Shown here: one piece after another, positions 1 to 5,381 of the stretch
Layout of the letters: each line of letters opens with the position of its first letter
Numbering within the stretch: position 1 is the stretch's first letter
NCBI GenBank assembly: GCA_946479435.1
Contig: CAMLFX010000117.1
Coordinates: 1-7,363 of the forward strand
Direction: 5' to 3'
Origin: an uncultured Sphingobacteriales bacterium
GTDB lineage: Bacteria > Bacteroidota > Bacteroidia > Chitinophagales > Chitinophagaceae
Length of the DNA stretch: 7,363 bases
Notes under the pieces: generated by a model
Databases searched by the model: none
What the model was told of the DNA's origin: nothing
The model's input: only the letters and a program-made list of their open reading frames with translations
Made by a program: the position numbers and the translations under genes

Positions 1-68
1 TCTGTTTTTTCAGGGAGAGTAAATATAGCTAAAAATTAAAAATATTAAAGAAAAATATGAAAAACTTA

Positions 69-110
69 ATATGGCGCAGCATTCCCCCCTTCCGGCACGC
101 TGCGCCGTAT
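69..110 (-). terminator. Probable intrinsic terminator of the leftward gene
   Basis: An inverted repeat GGCGCAGC (73-80) / GCTGCGCC (99-106) flanks an 18-nt loop. The stem extends outward to about 12 pairs (69-80 with 99-110), including one G-U type pair. It starts 5 bp beyond the stop codon of the minus-strand gene. On the minus strand it is followed by AT-rich sequence with several T runs (positions 68 down to about 30), but not by an immediate uninterrupted T tract. The loop is longer than in a textbook terminator. Termination is therefore likely but not certain. The remainder of 1-68 is AT-rich and shows no gene I can support. Confidence 0.6.
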
Positions 111-115
111 ATTAT

Positions 116-1885
116 TTAATACTTTATCAAACTGATCGGTATGCGGGTAAATACACCTACGCTGAATTTCTCCTTCGATAGTTTATCGGCCAGTATATCT
201 CTGAAAGCCATAAAGAAACCCACGTTAAATGCACTGCCATCACCATCTTTTTTAGGTACAGCAAATACCGGCCCGCTTTGAAAATCGAGCCTGGTCATGG
301 TATTAAAACGTTCGCTATAGCTGTAGCTGCCCGACATGTTGAAACCAAAATTTTTATTACTGCCAAACAGCATGGTGTATTGGCTATCCATAAAGAACAC
401 GAAAAATTCATCGTACTGAACAGAATCTGTATTGTATGCCTTTTTCTCAGCACGTTCATATAGGTTACCTAATAGATCTGGTTCAGGTATTATGGTTTCC
501 ATTTGGTACGTTAAATAATACTTTTGGTTTTGCGGCAGGTCGAATGTAGAGCGTTTATCCGTTCCCAAACCCAGGTTTAGCGATATATATGTCTTCTTCT
601 GGCGCAGGTAGTTTATACTACCCTTCAACCCCATTTTATTAAAACTCTCATTGCCAAACCTGTCTTCTACAACAGCTGGTATCTCGCTATAGGTGCCATA
701 GTTTTTACTTTCGTAGTATATATTACCCGTCAGGTATAACAGCCAGTAGCCCGTCCACTTGGCATTGCTCTTTTCGAACGCTACGGCTTTATTGCGTACA
801 TATTTTTTTATGTTACGCTGCTTGCGGGTATCAGTAATGCTATCGCCGCCATACATTTCATTTAATATGGCTTTTAATCTGGTGTATTTTTGCAGTGAAT
901 CCAGCGCGTCATTATAATCGGCATACTGCAAATAGTTTTGCTGGCTTCTTAAAGAATCGAAAGCTTTATGATATTGCAGGTACTTGACCATAATATAGTC
1001 ATACTCAAAAATGCCTGTTTTTTCAAATGCCCGGTACATACTGTCCAGGTACATATTGCGCCTTAACTGCATAGGCTGACAATCATTCGTTTCGTAAAAC
1101 AGACCGTTTTTTATACGGTACGAAAAGCCCGCTTTTGCCCCCCAGCCCGGTTGTATGGCCGATTTGCCGGAGAAAAGCTCACCTACGTTAGCCATAGTGG
1201 TGTTCATGCCTACCAGTACAAAAGCGCGCTCACTGGTTTTGATGGCTGCCTGCGCATTTATTTTCGAATCTTTATCGTCTAGCGAAAGTGATACACCCGA
1301 ACCTTGTGTATTGTCGCCGGTTATATCCGGTGCCAGTTTCGAGAAAAGGTCCTGCGAAAGCAGGTTAAAAGTTTCGGGTAGTACCATTGCATTATCACCA
1401 CAGTCCGCATCTACTCGTACATCTTTTACCGCACTTTGAAAACAGCTCTCATATTCCTTAACTACATGCGGCGTAGCTGCCCTTGTATCTATTACTATAG
1501 TTATTTCCTGGCTATCTCTCCCAATAATTCCGGCTTTCAATACTGCCTTTAGTTTACACTGCACCAATATTGGAGGTGAGGACATTTGCGCCATTTGCAA
1601 GACCAGGGTATCCGTATTGGCGAATGGGTTTATTTCAAACCTGTCTGTCTTGGCGATAAAATAGTCAGTTGCCCCTTTTCCGGAAGGCTCAATAAATGAG
1701 AAGGTTACCGTTAGCTGGCTTTCGTTATTCTTGTTCGTTACTACAAAAGGTATCTTCAGCTTGCTTCCGGGGTTAGTATCATAACTTTCTCCTTTGGGGA
1801 AGATTAGCTCTTGCGCCCGGCAGAGGCCGGGCAAGAGCATTAGCGCTAACACAGGTATAGCGCTTTTGGTTTTCAATAGCTTCAT
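116..1885 (-). CDS. Exported protein of unknown function, probable outer-membrane beta-barrel with N-terminal Ig-like domain
   Basis: I do not recognise this 589-aa protein as a named family. The start at 1885 gives a good signal peptide: KLLKTK, a hydrophobic core around residues 9-20, and predicted cleavage after CRA (24) leaving Gln25. A lipoprotein reading is weak because the residues before Cys22 (PGL) do not form a good lipobox. Residues about 26-133 are beta-rich and resemble an Ig-like/CARDB-type sandwich (inference from pattern only). Residues about 195-265 and 375-589 show short amphipathic strands rich in Tyr, Phe and Gly with charged turns, and the chain ends in FSVGVFTRIPISLIKY. 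An aromatic C-terminal residue on a final strand is typical of outer-membrane barrels. Between the two strand-rich parts lies a charged, Tyr-rich helical segment at about 272-372, perhaps an insertion or plug. Cysteines in the mature chain are at 110, 148, 162 and 269. The gene is transcribed away from the rest of the window from its own promoter (1921-1951). It carries no T9SS sorting domain, which fits an outer-membrane protein rather than T9SS cargo. Confidence 0.85.
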   Translation of the reverse strand: MKLLKTKSAIPVLALMLLPGLCRAQELIFPKGESYDTNPGSKLKIPFVVTNKNNESQLTVTFSFIEPSGKGATDYFIAKTDRFEINPFANTDTLVLQMAQMSSPPILVQCKLKAVLKAGIIGRDSQEITIVIDTRAATPHVVKEYESCFQSAVKDVRVDADCGDNAMVLPETFNLLSQDLFSKLAPDITGDNTQGSGVSLSLDDKDSKINAQAAIKTSERAFVLVGMNTTMANVGELFSGKSAIQPGWGAKAGFSYRIKNGLFYETNDCQPMQLRRNMYLDSMYRAFEKTGIFEYDYIMVKYLQYHKAFDSLRSQQNYLQYADYNDALDSLQKYTRLKAILNEMYGGDSITDTRKQRNIKKYVRNKAVAFEKSNAKWTGYWLLYLTGNIYYESKNYGTYSEIPAVVEDRFGNESFNKMGLKGSINYLRQKKTYISLNLGLGTDKRSTFDLPQNQKYYLTYQMETIIPEPDLLGNLYERAEKKAYNTDSVQYDEFFVFFMDSQYTMLFGSNKNFGFNMSGSYSYSERFNTMTRLDFQSGPVFAVPKKDGDGSAFNVGFFMAFRDILADKLSKEKFSVGVFTRIPISLIKY

Positions 1886-1920
1886 AAGTGCATCAGTTTA
1901 CATGTTGATTAATAATAATT

Positions 1921-1951
1921 CAAATTTATTTATAATACATTTTGTTGTCAA
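1921..1951 (-). promoter_or_regulatory. Bacteroidota-type sigma-ABfr promoter for the leftward gene
   Basis: Read on the minus strand, TTG (1951-1949) is followed after 20 bp by TAAATTTG (1928-1921). This matches the Bacteroidetes vegetative promoter TTG at -33 and TAnnTTTG at -7. The implied start of transcription is near 1914-1916, giving a leader of about 30 nt before the ATG at 1885. The A-rich leader with no strong Shine-Dalgarno site is normal for the phylum. No experiment supports it, but all conserved -7 bases are present and the spacing is right. Confidence 0.6.
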
Positions 1952-2036
1952 GGGTGTTTTAACGGTGGCAGCGTTATTTTATGCATCGCCCCTTTTCCCC
2001 ACAACCTTATGTCCTGCCTAACCCGTCTCTATTTAT

Positions 2037-2044
2037 TATATTTA
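2037..2044 (+). promoter_or_regulatory. Weak candidate -7 element upstream of the repeat-protein pair
   Basis: TATATTTA lies 15 bp before the ATG at 2060 and differs from TAnnTTTG only at the last base. A CTG at 2014-2016, 20 bp upstream, is the only approximation to a -33 TTG. The implied 5' leader would be only about 10 nt. Another imperfect candidate is TACATTTTG at 1936-1944, which has one extra base inside the motif. A promoter for the rightward pair must lie somewhere in 1886-2059 because the upstream gene is divergent, but I cannot choose confidently. Confidence 0.25.
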
Positions 2045-2059
2045 CACAAACTAGCAAGC

Positions 2060-3637
2060 ATGAAGAAAAGTTTACTTACGTTATTTACTATAGCCCTTTG
2101 CAGCTATGGCGCCAAAGCCCAGGATTACAGCTTTAGCCTGGTAAAAGATATATGCAGCAGCTGCGATGGCCGCCCGGGCAATATGTACGAGTTCGGCGGT
2201 AAAATATACTTCAGTGCTACCAACGCGGGCAAAATAGAAACCTGGGTAAGCGATGGCACCACTGCGGGCACTGTCATGCTGCAAGCAGTATCGCCCGCAG
2301 AGTTCTTTGCATACAATGGCAAGGTATATTTCAGGGGCGATGATGGCACCAATGGCGCTGAGTTGTGGGTAACAGACGGCACACCCGGCGGCACGCAAAT
2401 GTTGAAAGACATAAACACAGCTGCACAAGCCGGTTCCTTTCCCGAAAATTTTGTAGCGTTCAATAATAAGCTTTACTTCAGCGCCAGCGATGGCGTAAAC
2501 GGTAAAGAACTATTTGCCAGCGATGGCACTGCCGCGGGTACTGTAATGGTGAAAGATATAAATAACGGTATCGCCAATAGCAATCCTAAATATTTTACCG
2601 AACTGAATGGTAACCTGTATTTCCAGGCCGAAAACGCAAATGATATTGAGCTTTGGAAAACCAATGGTACTGCGGCAGGCACACAGTTGGTAAAAGACAT
2701 CAACCCCATTGGCCAAAGCGCACCTGCCAACCTTATTGTATATAACAACATGCTTTACTTCAATGCGTACGATGGCGCCAACGGCCGCGAGCTGTGGGTA
2801 AGCGATGGCAGCGAAGCGGGAACAGTTATGTTTAAAGATATAGATGCCGGCAGCGGTGCATCAGCACCACAGCTTTTTACTATATGCAATAGCAAACTGT
2901 TTTTTACTGCCAATACTGCTGCTGCTGGCCGTGAGCTGTGGGTAAGCGATGGCACTGAGCCGGGCACTGTTATGGTGAAAGACATTGACCCTACCACTTC
3001 TGCAATAGGCAGTTTCGAAATGGTATCCTTCAACAACAAAGTATTCTTTCAAAAGTCGGATGGCGGCGCTACCGAGAATTTATGGATGAGCGACGGCACA
3101 GCACCGGGCACGCAAAAAGTAACAGCCGATTGCTATGCACCTTCACAACTTACAGTTTTTGGCGATAGACTATATTTTATTGGTGTAAGTACCGATGGGC
3201 CTAATACGCTTACTCAGCTTTGGCAAACCAATGGCAGCACAGCAGGCACAAAAATGCTACAACCACAAAACAACCCTGTCAATAACTCTTTAGGCGGCAG
3301 CAACCTGCAACCCTTGGGCGACCACCTGTATTTCAGCGCCAAATACGATGAAGCCAATGGATATGAACTATGGAGCATGTATGGCTTTCCTACGGCAGTG
3401 CAGCAACTGGCAAAAGAAGAAGGTATTAACATATACCCTAACCCTGCTACTAATGCATTGCATATATATAACGGCAGCCACAATATCGAATCAGTTAAAA
3501 TATTTTCTATTACCGGCCAGTCGCTAATACAAACAACACAGACTGATATAGATATAACCGGCTTACCCGCAGGTACTTATTTTGTGCACATAATGGCCGA
3601 TGGCAAACTAAGCGCACACAAACTGGTGAAACAATAG
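2060..3637 (+). CDS. ELWxxDGT-repeat protein with T9SS type A sorting domain (first paralogue)
   Basis: This is a 525-aa predicted surface or secreted protein. The ATG at 2060 is preferred over an in-frame ATG at 2009 because it places a canonical signal peptide (MKKSLLTLFTIALCSYGAKA, cleavage before Gln21) at the very N-terminus; the upstream start would prepend 17 unrelated residues. Residues 26-442 are tandem repeats of about 47-49 aa of the kind NCBI calls the ELWxxDGT repeat. The ELW-like motifs start at 60, 101, 150, 197, 244, 292, 340, 386 and 436; the last keeps ELW but has lost DGTxxGT. Each unit reads K-L-Y-F-x-A, ELWVSDGTxxGT, VMVKDI, then a strand before the next asparagine turn, which suggests four beta strands as in a propeller blade. 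Residues 457-525 are a T9SS type A sorting domain (YPNPA at 459-463, TGQ at 485-487, LPAGTY at 502-507). A Cys pair (C32, C35) follows the first KDI strand. Molecular function is unknown; binding or adhesion is only a guess. It probably forms an operon with the paralogue 32 bp downstream. Confidence 0.93.
   Translation: MKKSLLTLFTIALCSYGAKAQDYSFSLVKDICSSCDGRPGNMYEFGGKIYFSATNAGKIETWVSDGTTAGTVMLQAVSPAEFFAYNGKVYFRGDDGTNGAELWVTDGTPGGTQMLKDINTAAQAGSFPENFVAFNNKLYFSASDGVNGKELFASDGTAAGTVMVKDINNGIANSNPKYFTELNGNLYFQAENANDIELWKTNGTAAGTQLVKDINPIGQSAPANLIVYNNMLYFNAYDGANGRELWVSDGSEAGTVMFKDIDAGSGASAPQLFTICNSKLFFTANTAAAGRELWVSDGTEPGTVMVKDIDPTTSAIGSFEMVSFNNKVFFQKSDGGATENLWMSDGTAPGTQKVTADCYAPSQLTVFGDRLYFIGVSTDGPNTLTQLWQTNGSTAGTKMLQPQNNPVNNSLGGSNLQPLGDHLYFSAKYDEANGYELWSMYGFPTAVQQLAKEEGINIYPNPATNALHIYNGSHNIESVKIFSITGQSLIQTTQTDIDITGLPAGTYFVHIMADGKLSAHKLVKQ
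2135..3385 (+). repeat. Coding tandem repeats: nine ELWxxDGT units
   Basis: The array covers residues 26-442 of the first paralogue. Both elements of the unit can be counted nine times. KLYF-like strands begin near residues 48, 88, 137, 185, 231, 279, 327, 370 and 422. VKDI-like strands begin near 26, 72, 113, 162, 209, 256, 304, 352 and 398. The array opens with a VKDI strand and closes with KLYF plus ELW, so one unit is split between the two ends. Spacing between ELW motifs is 41, 49, 47, 47, 48, 48, 46 and 50 residues; the first interval is short. At DNA level the core is often GATGGCAC, but third bases and flanks differ, so the units are old rather than recently expanded. Confidence 0.85.
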
Positions 3638-3669
3638 CAGAACAATTTTACAGCAAAAGAACTTTTTAA

Positions 3670-5250
3670 ATGAAGCGTATATTATTAGTGGGCGCCCTAT
3701 CCTTATCAACAGGTATTGCACAGGCACAGCTTAGCAACCAGCCCTTTTTTACCCTGATGGGCGATATTTGCACCGGTGGATGCAATGGCATACCACAGAA
3801 CATAACCAACTGCAATGGCACATTATATTTTGCAGGCAATAACGATACTACGGGCTCAGAACTATATACCAGCGATGGCACACCTGCGGGAACCAGGAGA
3901 ATTCTTAACATTGCCGCAGGCAACCAGAGTAGTTCCCCGAAGAATTTTACCGCTGTAAATGGCAAGATCATATTCATGGCCAACAATGGCGTGAATGGTT
4001 ATGAACCCTGGGTGACCGATGGCACATCAACTGGTACTAAAATGCTAATGGATATCAATCCCGGTGCCGCAGGGCAAAATACCGATGGCTTTACCGTATT
4101 CAGCAACAAAGCTTATTTCGCGGCTACCGATGCTACACACGGCACCGAACTATGGGTGACGGATGGCACTACGGCAGGCACCAAAATGCTGATGGATATC
4201 GACCCTACTGCAAGCTCATACCCATCAACAAAAATGGCAGTATACAATGGCAAATTATACTTCAGTGCTACCACTAATTCCGATCGCGAACTATGGGTAA
4301 CAGATGGTACCATTGCAGGCACGCAACTGGTAACCGACGTGAATCCCAACGGCGCATCGGGCCCTGATAATTTTACCATTTATAACAGCAAATTATATTT
4401 TACCGCTTTTACCGATACCAGTGGCGGCGAACTATGTGTTACCGATGGCACAGCCCCCGGTACACTTATAATAACCAATCTTGCAGCCGCAGGCGATAGT
4501 CTGCCGCGTGCACTTGTTGTATCTAATAACCTGCTGTTTTTTGCTGCAGGCACACCACTCGATTCGCAAACCGTATGGGTGACGGATGGCACGCTAAATA
4601 ACGAACATAAATTGATGACGATAGCTACCAGCTACAACAACAGGCAGGCAGGTATGCTCGATAACGATGGTATGCTATACTTCCGCGGCGCCATACCGCA
4701 CCAAACTACGCAAGATGTACTTTGGCAAACCGATGGCACAGTTGCGGGCACAAAAGTGGTAGATGCTACACTGCTATCGCCTGGCGAAATGATATCGATG
4801 AAGAATGAGGTTTATTTTATTTGTAATAATATACTCTATAATACGCCAAACGCTATCAACGTGCAAGCTGTGCCATTGCCCTCTACCTTCAATGGCAACA
4901 TACGCAACCTGCCAATGGTTGCTATGGGCGATGCTATATATATGGCTGCTAACTATGAAACTTTTTATGGCGATGAGCTATGGAAAATGGAACTGGTACC
5001 AACAGTCGTTAACGATGTAAATAGCAACACAGGTATTCTTCTTTATCCCAACCCTGCCAATAATACTTTCAGCATTAAAAACAATAACAGCAATAATACA
5101 ACAGTTAAAATATTTTTTTTATCGGGTCAGCTACTATTACAAACACAGCAAACTGAGAATATCAGTATTGCATCACTGCCTGCCGGCACTTATATGGTGC
5201 AGGTAGTAAACGAAGGAAAAACATATACTGAAAAGCTTACAAAGCACTAA
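3670..5250 (+). CDS. ELWxxDGT-repeat protein with T9SS type A sorting domain (second paralogue)
   Basis: This 526-aa paralogue of the preceding gene shares its domain order and almost its exact length. The signal peptide (MKRILLVGALSLSTGIAQA) is predicted to be cut before Gln20. ELW-like motifs begin at residues 64, 112, 160, 207, 254, 301, 350 and 436. The unit at about 380-403 (EVYF ... VQAVPL) has lost the ELWxxDGT core but keeps both flanking strand motifs, and the unit at 301 keeps WVTDGT but lacks the following GT. Residues 457-526 form a T9SS type A sorting domain (YPNPA, SGQ, SLPAGTY). Cys34 and Cys38 follow the first GDI strand, like the Cys pair of the first paralogue. The start at 3670 follows a 32-bp A-rich gap without a terminator, so cotranscription with the upstream gene is likely. 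A strong terminator follows the stop. Function is unknown; by family it is a secreted or surface-anchored protein, probably a beta-propeller. Confidence 0.94.
   Translation: MKRILLVGALSLSTGIAQAQLSNQPFFTLMGDICTGGCNGIPQNITNCNGTLYFAGNNDTTGSELYTSDGTPAGTRRILNIAAGNQSSSPKNFTAVNGKIIFMANNGVNGYEPWVTDGTSTGTKMLMDINPGAAGQNTDGFTVFSNKAYFAATDATHGTELWVTDGTTAGTKMLMDIDPTASSYPSTKMAVYNGKLYFSATTNSDRELWVTDGTIAGTQLVTDVNPNGASGPDNFTIYNSKLYFTAFTDTSGGELCVTDGTAPGTLIITNLAAAGDSLPRALVVSNNLLFFAAGTPLDSQTVWVTDGTLNNEHKLMTIATSYNNRQAGMLDNDGMLYFRGAIPHQTTQDVLWQTDGTVAGTKVVDATLLSPGEMISMKNEVYFICNNILYNTPNAINVQAVPLPSTFNGNIRNLPMVAMGDAIYMAANYETFYGDELWKMELVPTVVNDVNSNTGILLYPNPANNTFSIKNNNSNNTTVKIFFLSGQLLLQTQQTENISIASLPAGTYMVQVVNEGKTYTEKLTKH
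3751..4989 (+). repeat. Coding tandem repeats: nine units, one with a lost core
   Basis: The array covers residues 28-440 of the second paralogue. KLYF-like strands begin near residues 51, 99, 147, 195, 241, 288, 335, 380 and 422, and VKDI-like strands near 28, 76, 124, 172, 219, 266, 313, 362 and 398. This gives nine of each, the same count and the same split arrangement as in the upstream paralogue. Units 2-5 are closest to consensus (KMLMDI twice, ELWVTDGT twice), and decay is concentrated in units 6 and 8. The terminal ELW starts at residue 436 in both proteins. Confidence 0.85.
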
Positions 5251-5267
5251 GCGATCACTACATAATT

Positions 5268-5295
5268 AAAAAAGGAGCCTTGAGGCTCCTTTTTT
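5268..5295 (+). terminator. Strong intrinsic terminator after the repeat-protein pair
   Basis: The stem GGAGCC (5274-5279) / GGCTCC (5284-5289) encloses a TTGA tetraloop. It is flanked by AAAAAA (5268-5273) and TTTTTT (5290-5295), which can pair to lengthen the stem to 12 bp, and the T run serves as the release tract. It begins 17 bp after the stop codon at 5250. The A/T symmetry means it could also stop transcription coming from the right. It separates the repeat-protein pair from the peptidase gene. Confidence 0.92.
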
Positions 5296-5317
5296 ATGCC
5301 CTATAATGACAATACCA

Positions 5318-5350
5318 TTGCAAAAAACCAATATTCATTTGCAAAATTTG
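5318..5350 (+). promoter_or_regulatory. Candidate promoter of the S41 peptidase gene
   Basis: TTG at 5318-5320 and AAAATTTG at 5343-5350 resemble the Bacteroidota -33 and -7 elements. The first base of the -7 TA is A, and the 22-bp spacer is slightly long. A start of transcription near 5356 would leave about 25 nt before the ATG at 5382. A promoter is expected here because a strong terminator lies just upstream. The candidate overlaps a dyad and a direct repeat, listed separately. Confidence 0.4.
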
Positions 5351-5356
5351 TATTGG
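5328..5356. repeat. Imperfect 29-bp dyad overlapping the candidate promoter
   Basis: CCAATA (5328-5333) and TATTGG (5351-5356) are inverted copies, and inside them ATTT (5337-5340) and AAAT (5344-5347) are also inverted. Both pairs share the same centre at 5342. Ten of fourteen half-site positions pair. The arrangement suits a dimeric regulator site across the candidate -7 element, but the sequence is AT-rich and such symmetry can arise by chance. Confidence 0.4.
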
Positions 5357-5381
5357 CCTAAAACCTTTAAACATCCTACCT

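Noticed and set aside
1..39. Possible end of an upstream rightward gene (frame 1 is open to TAA at 37-39)
   Set aside because: Only 12 codons are visible and they show no recognisable C-terminal motif, so coding cannot be supported.
278..1439. Plus-strand open frames of 61 and 94 codons inside the leftward gene
   Set aside because: They lie fully within a convincing minus-strand gene and show no start context, signal peptide or domain.
2009..2059. Longer start for the first repeat protein at 2009
   Set aside because: It would place 17 residues before a complete, well-formed signal peptide that begins at the ATG at 2060.
2081..3483. Several minus-strand open frames inside the first repeat gene
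   Set aside because: They are shadows: the repeated GAT-GGC-AC codons give long stop-free antisense stretches, and their translations just mirror the repeats.
3666..4592. Minus-strand open frames inside the second repeat gene
   Set aside because: They have the same cause; the predicted peptides repeat one VPSVTHSS-like pattern that is the complement of the DGT repeat codons.
2135..4989. DNA tandem repeats as a CRISPR array or mobile element
   Set aside because: The periodicity is about 141-147 bp in frame with codons and encodes a protein repeat; there are no identical short repeats with spacers and no transposase or terminal repeats.
4805..5020. 71-codon plus-strand frame overlapping the second repeat gene
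   Set aside because: It is an out-of-frame shadow of the coding sequence with no recognisable domain.
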